64,000 bases of DNA from Paludibacteraceae bacterium. GTDB lineage: Bacteria; Bacteroidota; Bacteroidia; Bacteroidales; Paludibacteraceae. How positions within the stretch are numbered: the first letter of the stretch is position 1; each line of letters opens with the position of its first letter. The stretch lies in assembly GCA_017551025.1 (NCBI GenBank), contig JAFZNG010000023.1, positions 62,001-126,000 on the forward strand. Direction: 5' to 3'. The position numbers were made by a program, and so were the translations under genes. Below, one piece after another: positions 53,226 through 61,194 of the stretch. The notes under the pieces were generated by a model. The model was not told the DNA's origin. It saw nothing but the letters and a program-made list of their open reading frames with translations, and did no database searches.

Positions 53226-54389
53226 TCACCGGCCTCCTATTTTTTTACTCATTCTTTCCCTACAATAGTCAGAAATCGCATTCCAGTAGTCCTGTTTCGA
53301 TTGATCGACCTGTGCCTGTAGAATTGCTTCTTTTTTGGAACGTTCCCAATACTGGATACTACTATTATCTCGTTTAATTGTAGTTGTAGGATTTTCCCAT
53401 GAATAAGCACCTTTTTCATTAATACGATCGATGTCACGTTCTAACCTATCATAAGCGTTATTGATTTCTGAATCGTAAATCCTATCTATATTGTCCATTC
53501 TTGAATTAGATCCAAATGATACATGGTAACTATCTGCAAGCAAATCATCTCCTTCTCCTATATCCTCGATATTAATGTCAACTATATCGGCATAACTAAA
53601 ATCAGTAACATCAACGTCCAATACATCCATCGCATCGACACTACTACCAACGGCATCTGCCATATCCGCCATATCCAGCATATCGCCGATATCAGCCACA
53701 TCACTTAAATCAAACAGAGCATCCAAACCAACAGATAATCCGCAGGTAAATCCAGCTAGTGCCCAACTAATACCCGTACGAACACCTTTGCGAATAAGGA
53801 ATCTTTTCAATCGATCTTCTTGCTGTTGGAGTTTGCGATGAAGAGCAGTATTGTATTTGTCAATCAGTTCACCTAGACCGTTATATTCTTTTTCTATTTG
53901 AAAATACAGGTTGTTTAAGATGGCATACTTTGATTTGATTTCCTCATTCGTAATTTCTTGATTTCGGGGGAATAAGAAATTTTCTATTGGGGCATTGACT
54001 TTTACCATAAGGCAACTACCATCCAAGCACTGAATGTCACTATATATTTCTTTCTCAGAATTATTTGATACAAGACATTTAGAAGAAAGAGGTAAATGTG
54101 AAATAAATCTGCTTATCTGCTCGTTACTTTTCAGGTCCTTCATGACCTCTAAATAAGGATCAAATATCAAGAAATAGAATAGTCTCCTCGTGACTGCAAA
54201 TAAATATACATTTTTGTATTCTTGCGCATTTGTTTTAAATGTGCAAAGATATACATTTTTATCTGTCAAAGTTATTCGAGAGTTATATCTTGGATTATAT
54301 ATAACTTTGTCATTCCATGTCGGGTCTGAATATACCATATCCTTATCAGACCATGGATTGTTTATGGCAGAAGAAATAAAGCTAATCAT
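53226..54389 (-). CDS. 387-aa protein with Asp-rich DMLDMAD region
   Basis: A 387-residue protein in three parts: an N-terminal beta-rich domain (1-140), a helical/coiled-coil stretch (150-200), a hydrophobic segment (GISWALAGFTCGLSVGL, 206-222), then a strikingly acidic repeat region (223-282, with DMLDMADMADAV and AMDVLDVDVTDF), and a charged C-terminal helix. No signal peptide. The hydrophobic-then-acidic layout recalls membrane-interacting effectors, but no family is recognised. A similar DMLDMFDIAEFDD stretch opens the 183-aa protein at 56157, linking the two ends of the duplicated block. Confidence 0.72.
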   Translation of the reverse strand: MISFISSAINNPWSDKDMVYSDPTWNDKVIYNPRYNSRITLTDKNVYLCTFKTNAQEYKNVYLFAVTRRLFYFLIFDPYLEVMKDLKSNEQISRFISHLPLSSKCLVSNNSEKEIYSDIQCLDGSCLMVKVNAPIENFLFPRNQEITNEEIKSKYAILNNLYFQIEKEYNGLGELIDKYNTALHRKLQQQEDRLKRFLIRKGVRTGISWALAGFTCGLSVGLDALFDLSDVADIGDMLDMADMADAVGSSVDAMDVLDVDVTDFSYADIVDINIEDIGEGDDLLADSYHVSFGSNSRMDNIDRIYDSEINNAYDRLERDIDRINEKGAYSWENPTTTIKRDNSSIQYWERSKKEAILQAQVDQSKQDYWNAISDYCRERMSKKIGGR

Positions 54390-54390
54390 A

Positions 54391-54798
54391 TTACCCCTTA
54401 TTTAAAGAAGGAACCCAGTCCTTTATTGTTGTTCGTTTATATATGCTCAATATCGTTTGTGCTAATGGTTTGGCCGTGGGATCAGTACTATATATAACGA
54501 GTGAAACAACATTTTCCCAATTGTCACCCAACTCAACAAATCGTTCCAATTGACTACATTCTAAACGATCTTCCTTTATTAGATCCCAATAAATATACAC
54601 TTCGCCATGAACCTCAAAGACTATCGTGCGGAAATAACCTCCTTTAATAGGAACAGACTGCATCGTCTGAAAATACGAACAATCATTATAGAAATCATCA
54701 CAAATGATTGCCAGAATAGAATTAGTTACATCCACAAAATTAGGGCTAAAAGGCACATTATCTATAGCTTCTTCAAATTTATTTCTATATTGTCCCAT
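54391..54798 (-). CDS. 135-aa protein, tandem paralog A2
   Basis: ATG at 54798 gives MGQYRNKFEEAIDNVPFSPN, which aligns with the start of its paralog at 55594 (MPHYINKFEEAVDTIPYSNS). Shared blocks run through the protein: ICDDFYNDCSYFQTMQS versus IFEVFYDDCPLFLTMQS, LECSQLERFVELGDNWENVV versus MECSQLERIIQIDKDWNNVV, and DWVPSLNKG versus DWMPSLNKR at the end. Acidic, soluble, no known family. Together with the 116-aa protein it forms a repeated two-gene unit. Confidence 0.75.
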   Translation of the reverse strand: MGQYRNKFEEAIDNVPFSPNFVDVTNSILAIICDDFYNDCSYFQTMQSVPIKGGYFRTIVFEVHGEVYIYWDLIKEDRLECSQLERFVELGDNWENVVSLVIYSTDPTAKPLAQTILSIYKRTTIKDWVPSLNKG

Positions 54799-54812
54799 AA
54801 CACACAAAAAGA

Positions 54813-55163
54813 TTATTGGTTTAACATTTCATCAACGATAGGACTCTTTATATTTGGACTGGAAGAAAAATGTAAAGTATTCGTGTTTTGATGAACGTTT
54901 ATACTTTCTACTCCAATTCCTTCCTGCATAGCACCTGAATAAAGTTCCCAAATACACCAAACTATACCTTCAGAGGGGAACATCGTAAGAAGGACTGAAT
55001 AATGTTTGAAAGACACATTTAGAGATTTAACCTCATCTCTATAATCTCTTTTGATGAGTTCTGCAAATTTCTGTACGTACTTTGCCTGCATAGCTACATC
55101 ATTAGGATAGTTCCTTCTTGCAAGTTCAAGGACATCTAAAATAGTTCCAGTATTTGCTGCCAT
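54813..55163 (-). CDS. 116-aa protein, tandem paralog B2
   Basis: A 116-residue protein (MAANTGTILDVLELARRNYP) closely related to residues 68-183 of the 183-aa protein at 56157 (MAANSGTIVDALEHAKEKYP). Shared blocks: MFPSEGIVWCIWELYSGAMQ versus AFPSEGMVWCVWELYSGASQ and EGIGVESI versus EGVGLERL. Soluble, acidic, family unknown. It lies 11 bases after paralog A1 and 14 before paralog A2. Confidence 0.75.
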   Translation of the reverse strand: MAANTGTILDVLELARRNYPNDVAMQAKYVQKFAELIKRDYRDEVKSLNVSFKHYSVLLTMFPSEGIVWCIWELYSGAMQEGIGVESINVHQNTNTLHFSSSPNIKSPIVDEMLNQ

Positions 55164-55174
55164 AATAGAATAAA

Positions 55175-55594
55175 TTATTGAGGTCTTTTGTTGAGAGATG
55201 GCATCCAGTCCACCTTAGTTTTTGTATGTTTATATACATTCAAAACTACCTGCGACAATGGTTCTGGCGTAGGATCGCTGCTGTATAATACCATCGAAAC
55301 GACATTATTCCAGTCTTTATCGATTTGAATTATTCGTTCCAATTGACTGCATTCCATATGATCGTCACGTACTAAATCGTTGTATAAATACATGGATCCG
55401 TATATCTCAAACACTACGGTTCGAAAATGATCACCGTTTTGTCCAGGAAGAGACTGCATTGTGAGAAATAAAGGACAATCATCGTAAAACACCTCAAATA
55501 TGAGTTGCAGTACGTCATTTGCCATATCCACCCAACTATTACTATATGGGATGGTATCCACTGCTTCTTCGAATTTATTTATATAATGTGGCAT
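55175..55594 (-). CDS. 139-aa protein, tandem paralog A1
   Basis: A 139-residue soluble protein (MPHYINKFEEAVDTIPYSNS), about half identical by eye to its copy at 54391-54798. It follows the 183-aa gene by 11 bases. Conserved Cys, Trp and acidic residues (MECSQLERI, DKDWNNVVS) suggest a folded globular domain. The tandem copies point to duplication of an A-B gene pair, as in immunity or specificity gene arrays. Confidence 0.75.
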   Translation of the reverse strand: MPHYINKFEEAVDTIPYSNSWVDMANDVLQLIFEVFYDDCPLFLTMQSLPGQNGDHFRTVVFEIYGSMYLYNDLVRDDHMECSQLERIIQIDKDWNNVVSMVLYSSDPTPEPLSQVVLNVYKHTKTKVDWMPSLNKRPQ

Positions 55595-55605
55595 AGTAAA
55601 AATAT

Positions 55606-56157
55606 TTAAGCCATTAAATTAGGAATGATTGGTCGCGTTATAGAAGGATTAGACGAGAACAACAAACTTACTTCATTTGTGTTTGGGGTTAGACGTTCTA
55701 AACCGACACCTTCTTGTGAAGCACCAGAATAAAGTTCCCAAACACACCATACCATGCCTTCAGAGGGGAATGCAGTAAGAATAGCGTTATAATGCAGATA
55801 TGGAGCTTGGATGCTTTTGACAGAATCTCCATAATCTCTCCTTATGAGGCTTAAACAAACAAGGAGATACTTTCCTTGCATTTCTAAATCGTTTGGATAC
55901 TTTTCTTTCGCATGCTCAAGAGCATCTACAATTGTACCTGAATTTGCTGCCATATTCTTATTGGTTTTAAAATTAACAACCTCATTTTCAACATAATTCG
56001 CCGCAGATGATTTAGTTTTATTATTTATATCATCAAATTCCGCTATATCAAACATGTCCAACATGTCATCGATGTCAGTATCAACGCTTGGTGCTAAAAC
56101 TCCTATTTCGTAGGCTTTCGCTACTACCTTATGTAACAACATACGTTTAATGCTCAT
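55606..56157 (-). CDS. 183-aa protein, paralog B1 with N-terminal extension
   Basis: The C-terminal 116 residues (from MAANSGTIVDALEHAKEKYP) match the B2 protein. The first 67 residues (MSIKRMLLHKVVAKAYEIGV then APSVDTDIDDMLDMFDIAEF) have no counterpart in B2 but resemble the hydrophobic-to-acidic junction of the 387-aa protein (GDMLDMADMADAV). The protein may be a natural fusion created by duplication, or translation may start at M68 with the 5' part being a remnant. It follows a 240-base gap after the TIR gene. Confidence 0.7.
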   Translation of the reverse strand: MSIKRMLLHKVVAKAYEIGVLAPSVDTDIDDMLDMFDIAEFDDINNKTKSSAANYVENEVVNFKTNKNMAANSGTIVDALEHAKEKYPNDLEMQGKYLLVCLSLIRRDYGDSVKSIQAPYLHYNAILTAFPSEGMVWCVWELYSGASQEGVGLERLTPNTNEVSLLFSSNPSITRPIIPNLMA

Positions 56158-56397
56158 ACTTGTTGTAGAATTTACAATATCAGCAGGTTTTAGTACTGAG
56201 AGTTATGGTAAATAAGAAATCATAATGATTCATCAACGAACCTCCACGTTTTAACAGCAATCAGATAGAGATAAATGGTCATAGGAATCCGATTCGGTAC
56301 AAAAACCTCCGCCTTCCACACATTGTTTGTTATCATCAAACAACACATATTTGTAGTAGGTGCTTCAATATCGGGACTCAAAATATACGCTGCAAAA

Positions 56398-57774
56398 TTA
56401 TCTCAGATATGCATATCTCTTCGGTACGTAGTACTGTTGATCCGCAATTTCTATCTTATAATAGTCACCCGATTCACCAAGACACACGTAGGCCTCATCT
56501 TTATACATCTTGATGGAGCAGTCTTTACCAGACTCGTTAGGCGTATTGCGAACACATACATCATTTCCTGTAATTACCGCGAATTGCGGTGTCTCCGAAG
56601 ATCGTATCTTGGCATATTTCTGAGGCACATAAGCAGCGACATCCCCTACCAAGATTTTATAATAGTCCTTTACTGCGCCTAAAAATACAAAAGTATCTCC
56701 AGTATTCATATGCGGACGATTTGAACCGGTCTGTTTTCCCGACTCGTCAGGACTGGAGCGGAAGCATACATTGGTTGCAGTTATCACGACATACTCTGCA
56801 TATAATTGTTCGCCCAAGAACTCATAACTGATGATATGGTTACTCTGCTCATCGTACTCCTCATCATGAATATTCATATCCATCATGACTTGCTCTATGG
56901 AGTCTTGTTGGACACAGAGGACATTACGTTCGTTTGCCTTACTTTCTGCACGCAAAAGATCCACCGATTCATTATACATATCCACCACTTGATGAGACAA
57001 ATCCTTCTTAAGTTCTAAGGAAGTACGATCACCAAAATACAGCGTATAATTCTCTATATCATCCATTTGGCGCACCTTGTCCCATGCATGCGATAGGATG
57101 CCTACATTATATATAGAAGCGGACTCACACATCTGAGTAAACACAGCCATACATTTTGCATGCGCTTGTTTATTCTCATGTATCCTCATACCTGCCAGTA
57201 TACCAATGATACTTAATCCTAACACACCACAAGCAACAACAATAAGCCACTTCTTATTCAGTAGTCGCTTTTCAGGCGCAGCTATAGGTACGACCTTACG
57301 CTTCGTCCCTTGTGTTTTATGAGATGGAGTATTGTTGGTAGTCCGTATCGGAAGAGACGGATGTGTCTCATTCAGCCATCGGCAAATATCCTGCGACAAC
57401 TTATTGACATCGTGTTCGGAAGTGGCATCCACCTGTTGCTTGAGTCCAAACATAAATTGGAACCACTTACTCATTGGTGTTCCGTCTATATTGACAATCA
57501 CAATGCGCTTCTGTTGAGCTTGGGCATAACCAATCTCACGTATTGTCCAGTCGTTCTCGTAATTAGATATCTCCGAGTGGGTTTTGGAGAACATGAATAG
57601 AAAAATGTCGGCATTGTCAATTGCGCGCATGATGACATTAACAAACTGAGCATCACTCTCAATACCATCCAAATCTATCCAACACTTTTCACCGGTAGCG
57701 GCTTCAATCCGATCCTTGATACGAAAAACCTTTTCCTTATCAGAGCGTTTATATGAAATAAAAATTCGACTCAT
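56398..57774 (-). CDS. TIR - transmembrane - SH3 protein
   Basis: A 458-residue protein. Residues 1-135 form a TIR domain: MSRIFISYKRSDKEKVFRIK, CWIDLDGIES, ADIFLFMFSKTHSEIS, and NDWTIREIGYAQ with E80 at the place of the NADase catalytic Glu (compare the SARM1 DWVHKEI motif). A membrane segment follows (WLIVVACGVLGLSIIGILAG, about 176-195), then a helical region and two SH3-like repeats (about 327-390 and 397-458: NVCFRSSPDESG..YYKILVGD..YVPQKYA and NDVCVRNTPNESG..YYKIEIAD..YVPKRYA). TIR inside and SH3 outside suggests a sensor. It is 16 bases after the lipoprotein gene. Enzymatic activity is inferred. Confidence 0.9.
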   Translation of the reverse strand: MSRIFISYKRSDKEKVFRIKDRIEAATGEKCWIDLDGIESDAQFVNVIMRAIDNADIFLFMFSKTHSEISNYENDWTIREIGYAQAQQKRIVIVNIDGTPMSKWFQFMFGLKQQVDATSEHDVNKLSQDICRWLNETHPSLPIRTTNNTPSHKTQGTKRKVVPIAAPEKRLLNKKWLIVVACGVLGLSIIGILAGMRIHENKQAHAKCMAVFTQMCESASIYNVGILSHAWDKVRQMDDIENYTLYFGDRTSLELKKDLSHQVVDMYNESVDLLRAESKANERNVLCVQQDSIEQVMMDMNIHDEEYDEQSNHIISYEFLGEQLYAEYVVITATNVCFRSSPDESGKQTGSNRPHMNTGDTFVFLGAVKDYYKILVGDVAAYVPQKYAKIRSSETPQFAVITGNDVCVRNTPNESGKDCSIKMYKDEAYVCLGESGDYYKIEIADQQYYVPKRYAYLR

Positions 57775-57790
57775 AACGATATTATCTTCC

Positions 57791-58510
57791 TTAATTCGTC
57801 AGCAACACATAATTGTTATACACATTGCCGGTATTGACGATTTTCAGCGTGTAGATACCGGAGGCAGCGGGGGTAAAACGGATATAGCAATCTATGGGCT
57901 GATAAGTATCCTCGGTGATAACTTGCTTACCTTCCGGATCATAGACATACAGTTCCAAGTCCGTATCGCCGTCACCGATAATCGCAGCCTCAAACAACTT
58001 ACCCTCCGTAAGATGCAGAGAATACACATCCGTATCGTGTGCCAATACACGGTCATGATGCTCTATCGGTGCATCCTTACCGGGCATGGCGCCGCGAGTG
58101 ACCTCGGATGATGCGGTCAGCTTACGCTCCACATCGACGATGAGCGCCAACAGATGCTCATTATCTCCGGCAAACTCCTTGGCATCGATGAGCAATTGCG
58201 CAGGCGTAATAGGGGCTTTATCGGCCTTATCATCCGTAGCGGACACACTACCCTTCTCTACGACTACGCTATCCATCTCCACGGAAGGAACCGCCACCAG
58301 AATATCCGCTGCCTCAATAAGTGCCATAGCAGACTCTGTCTCATAACCGTAACGCGCCAGATCATATGCCATACGAAGTGTTTGCAGGGCAGTGGAAGGT
58401 TGAGCGACCTCGGTTTTCTCTTCGGAATTTGCTGTTTGCTCAGCCGACTTATGGCACGATAGAAGCAGGGCGCTTAACGAAAGTGCGATGATAAAGAAAT
58501 AGTTTTTCAT
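57791..58510 (-). CDS. Lipoprotein with pre-peptidase C-terminal-like domain
   Basis: A 239-residue lipoprotein (MKNYFFIIALSLSALLLSCH, Cys 19). The middle is helical (residues 35-130) and the last 70 residues (FEAAIIGDGDTDLELYVYDP, IRFTPAASGIYTLKIVNTGN) match the PPC beta-sandwich domain, which often binds carbohydrate or collagen-like ligands. It has its own promoter (58545-58576) and ends 16 bases before the TIR-SH3 gene, so both should be made together. It may be the outer ligand-binding partner of the TIR membrane protein; this is inferred. Confidence 0.82.
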   Translation of the reverse strand: MKNYFFIIALSLSALLLSCHKSAEQTANSEEKTEVAQPSTALQTLRMAYDLARYGYETESAMALIEAADILVAVPSVEMDSVVVEKGSVSATDDKADKAPITPAQLLIDAKEFAGDNEHLLALIVDVERKLTASSEVTRGAMPGKDAPIEHHDRVLAHDTDVYSLHLTEGKLFEAAIIGDGDTDLELYVYDPEGKQVITEDTYQPIDCYIRFTPAASGIYTLKIVNTGNVYNNYVLLTN

Positions 58511-58544
58511 ACGGTATTATTTTTATGCACCTGTAATTAGGCTA

Positions 58545-58576
58545 CAAAAGTACAACAAAATTTCCAATTATGCATG
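58545..58576 (-). promoter_or_regulatory. Promoter of lipoprotein-TIR unit
   Basis: Minus strand: CATG (poor -33; 58576-58573), 20 bases ending TTTTGTTG, TACTTTTG (58552-58545). The -7 box is perfect; the leader is about 28 bases. Confidence 0.65.
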
Positions 58577-58598
58577 ATTTTTGTCAAAAATAGTTGCG

Positions 58599-59075
58599 TT
58601 ATAGATCGCCGGACCAGCCATGGCCTAAGTCCCAATGCTCATCATATCGGAACTCAAAATACGGCAGGGCAAAGTATTTCTCGATCAAGGCGGTTAGTTC
58701 CGGCTCTATATCTTTTGCCCATTGGCCGACGAAGACAATGAACTTGTCGATATTCCAAGCCACCCGTCCACGAGGAACTTGCGTATAGTCACCGCTAAAC
58801 TTTGTCGGCTCGTGTTTGGCCATAGCACGGAAGTACTGTTTCTGCCAGATCTGACGATGCAAAGTCTGATAGTTTATGAATGGCAGACCTTTTTCTGCTG
58901 CATCCTCTACCATCTTGGGCGTCAGCTCCTTCTTATACACGCCGAAGAAGTCATGCTCCTCAGGGTCGTACCAAAAGATTCCCACAGCGGGCATAGGTTC
59001 GTCGAACGACTTCATATCCGCCATAATGCTCTCTTTTTCGCTATGTGATAACGTAGTCATATCGCTTCTTATCAA
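58599..59075 (-). CDS. Conserved hypothetical 158-aa protein
   Basis: A soluble protein with an aromatic-rich core: MPAVGIFWYDPEEHDFFGVY, KGLPFINYQTLHRQIWQKQY, YTQVPRGRVAWNIDKFIVFV, and YFEFRYDEHWDLGHGWSGDL at the end. Met at 59060, 59024 or 59018 are alternative starts; homologs I recall begin near MKSFDEPMP. The HWDLGHGW end and repeated aromatic motifs look like a small enzyme or binding fold, but no function is known to me. It follows the 51-aa gene by 95 bases. Confidence 0.78.
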   Translation of the reverse strand: MIRSDMTTLSHSEKESIMADMKSFDEPMPAVGIFWYDPEEHDFFGVYKKELTPKMVEDAAEKGLPFINYQTLHRQIWQKQYFRAMAKHEPTKFSGDYTQVPRGRVAWNIDKFIVFVGQWAKDIEPELTALIEKYFALPYFEFRYDEHWDLGHGWSGDL

Positions 59076-59170
59076 AATAGTTACTTTACCTTATTATATA
59101 TTGTCTCCGTCCATGATGGAAGTGTCGCGATGTATTGCTTTGCAAATTTTCCATCAACCGTTCTAAAATC

Positions 59171-59326
59171 TCATAGCGCCTGTGCCATTTGAGAGATTTG
59201 GGCGAAATAGGCGGCATGCGCCTTCTCATAGCGTTCCTTGGCCTCTGCGGCTACTTCACGCATCAATTGAGACAACTGTTCCTCAGTAGGCTCTTGGTCA
59301 ATGTTGATAAAACGATAATCGTCCAT
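59171..59326 (-). CDS. 51-residue small protein
   Basis: A short frame (MDDYRFINIDQEPTEEQLSQ, then LMREVAAEAKERYEKAHAAY and a final FAQISQMAQAL) starting 56 bases after a strong promoter -7 box. It is predicted to be one long amphipathic helix with a flexible N-terminus. Its promoter, start position and clean composition support coding. It may act with the 158-aa protein downstream. Confidence 0.7.
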   Translation of the reverse strand: MDDYRFINIDQEPTEEQLSQLMREVAAEAKERYEKAHAAYFAQISQMAQAL

Positions 59327-59381
59327 AGCAATATCATTTATTTCTTATCCCTTGCGGGAACGATTATTTGCAATTTCGCTA

Positions 59382-59413
59382 CAAAAGTACTGCTTTTTTT
59401 TGATATATGCAAA
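59382..59413 (-). promoter_or_regulatory. Promoter before the 51-aa gene
   Basis: Minus strand: TTTG (59413-59410), 20 bases (CATATATC, eight A, GCAG), TACTTTTG (59389-59382). Over 36 bases it nearly equals the integrase promoter. Confidence 0.82.
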
Positions 59414-59441
59414 TCAGTATTGCATTTTTCGTAAAAGAATA

Positions 59442-61148
59442 TTAGAATTCGCTTTGCACAAAGTAAAATAAGATTTTACCGGTTTTGTCACAGAACAAGT
59501 CCATCAGATGCTGGTCATTACCATACTTCAAATGTACAATGCCGTCGGTGACAGACTGAAAATACATAGGGCTGTCACCCCACACATAATAACATTCACC
59601 GCGACTATTGAACAACTGATTCTCCGCAATATAGACCTCGCCACAGGAACTCTTCGGATGATTAGCGGCTTCAGTAACTTGCTCACGAATAATACTAATC
59701 GGGAACGGGACGAGCGCATTGACGCGCGTATAGGCATGGTCTATTGCACAGAACTCACTATAATAGCCATTATAATACTCCACAAAAGCCGTGCCGTGAG
59801 CAAACGGGAAAGCATCTGAGTATTCGCGACTTACCACTTCTCCGTTTCGGTTGATATAGACCTTCAAACCATTCGATTTTGTCACGACAGCCAGGCCTTC
59901 GGAGAAGTCGCTCGGCTCGATGCCGAATACGGCCGGAATAACCATCTGACCGGTCTTGTCGATGAATCCCCATCTGTTTGCATTCTCGGCATTAGCAGGC
60001 ATCTGCACAGCAGCCAACCCTTCATGGAAATCATGTACATTGGCGTATTTCGCCCTCACGATGACCTTGCCGTTCTTGTCAAAGAATCCCCATAGAGGCG
60101 TGGTAGTGCTACAATCGGGAAATGCCACCATATCTTCACTCATCGGATGAACCAACTCACCGGCATGCATGACGCGAGCCGTAAATATCCTACCACCATA
60201 TACTTCCGGGAATAGTTCTTTTCCCGTAGGAGACACGTATTTCCATTGCTCTTTGCCTTCGCCACTATATTTACTACCGGAATATGAACTCATGAGAGCA
60301 AATCCGCCTTCTACGTATGGCGAGATATCGTTTCTCGTATATTTATCCTTTTGGAAGTTAAGCGCCCACTGTACGCGTCCTGACTTGTCGTAAATCTTAT
60401 ATTGTCCGTCCCAGGAATGTACCATATATCCCCCGCTAAAAGCGAAATCTTCCTGAGGTGTTCTCATGCTATTCGGGATACTGAGAGGAATTGCCCACTC
60501 GCCTTGCGTATTCAGATAGCCCAGTTTATTACTATTTGTATCCCAGACAGGCATCAGCCCATCATGAAACTCACCGGAAGTCCAATACTTGTCCAGCGTG
60601 ATTCGTTTTGTTGTACTATCTCCTCGGAGAAAAAAGAAGTCCCCGAAGTTGTTTTCAGCTGACAAGATGGCAGCTACCATTCGCAGTCTGGACTGGGGAT
60701 TCCATGCTTCGTCCGCCTGAATCGTATCTCCTTTTTGGTTTGTCAGTATAAACTTCCTATACGTTGTATTAATTTGAATGTTAGTCAGGAACGGAGGCAG
60801 GATAAATCTGCCGTACGAGGTAATCAAGCCCCAATTATTTCCCTTGCGAATCAGATAATAGTTATCAAATTTTCTAATCTCATCATATTCTATGGGAATG
60901 AGAACACGTTTGTTATCATCTACCACGCCGACTTTACCATTTACATTGCAAATATAGTATTGGTGATTATTCGTGTACTGTTCATCACTGTTGTAATAAT
61001 GGCATTGCCGCATAGGCGTCAGCACACCACCTTCCGGATATATGTATCGGGAATCTGTTTCGTACGATGTTTGTTGGGCTCGTACGCCGGTGGCACATGT
61101 CAGTAATAAGGCTACTGCCAGTTGCAAAAAGAAATGTTGGTGTTTCAT
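59442..61148 (-). CDS. Secreted WG-repeat protein
   Basis: A 568-residue protein with signal peptide (MKHQHFFLQLAVALLLTCAT). It carries WG beta-repeats (NNWGLITSYGRFILPPFLTN, LGYLNTQGEWAIPLSI, WGFFDKNGKVIVRAKYANVH, RWGFIDKTGQMVIPAVFGIE), which fold as a solenoid used in protein binding. The C-terminal 120 residues have no repeats. It lies 46 bases after the A1S_2505-like gene and ends the PP2C operon. In Bacteroidota WG proteins often accompany signalling or TIR genes. Ligand unknown. Confidence 0.83.
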   Translation of the reverse strand: MKHQHFFLQLAVALLLTCATGVRAQQTSYETDSRYIYPEGGVLTPMRQCHYYNSDEQYTNNHQYYICNVNGKVGVVDDNKRVLIPIEYDEIRKFDNYYLIRKGNNWGLITSYGRFILPPFLTNIQINTTYRKFILTNQKGDTIQADEAWNPQSRLRMVAAILSAENNFGDFFFLRGDSTTKRITLDKYWTSGEFHDGLMPVWDTNSNKLGYLNTQGEWAIPLSIPNSMRTPQEDFAFSGGYMVHSWDGQYKIYDKSGRVQWALNFQKDKYTRNDISPYVEGGFALMSSYSGSKYSGEGKEQWKYVSPTGKELFPEVYGGRIFTARVMHAGELVHPMSEDMVAFPDCSTTTPLWGFFDKNGKVIVRAKYANVHDFHEGLAAVQMPANAENANRWGFIDKTGQMVIPAVFGIEPSDFSEGLAVVTKSNGLKVYINRNGEVVSREYSDAFPFAHGTAFVEYYNGYYSEFCAIDHAYTRVNALVPFPISIIREQVTEAANHPKSSCGEVYIAENQLFNSRGECYYVWGDSPMYFQSVTDGIVHLKYGNDQHLMDLFCDKTGKILFYFVQSEF

Positions 61149-61194
61149 AGGATATTTGTGTGTTTAAAGGATTTGATGTACATGATAATTGAAA

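Noticed and set aside
56220..56348. 42-residue frame (MCCLMITNNVW...) in the gap after the TIR gene
   Set aside because: Two competing frames, no promoter with a good -33 and no known similarity; the gap may hold a gene remnant, but I cannot support a gene. A TAATTTTG at the TIR stop could be a weak -7 box.
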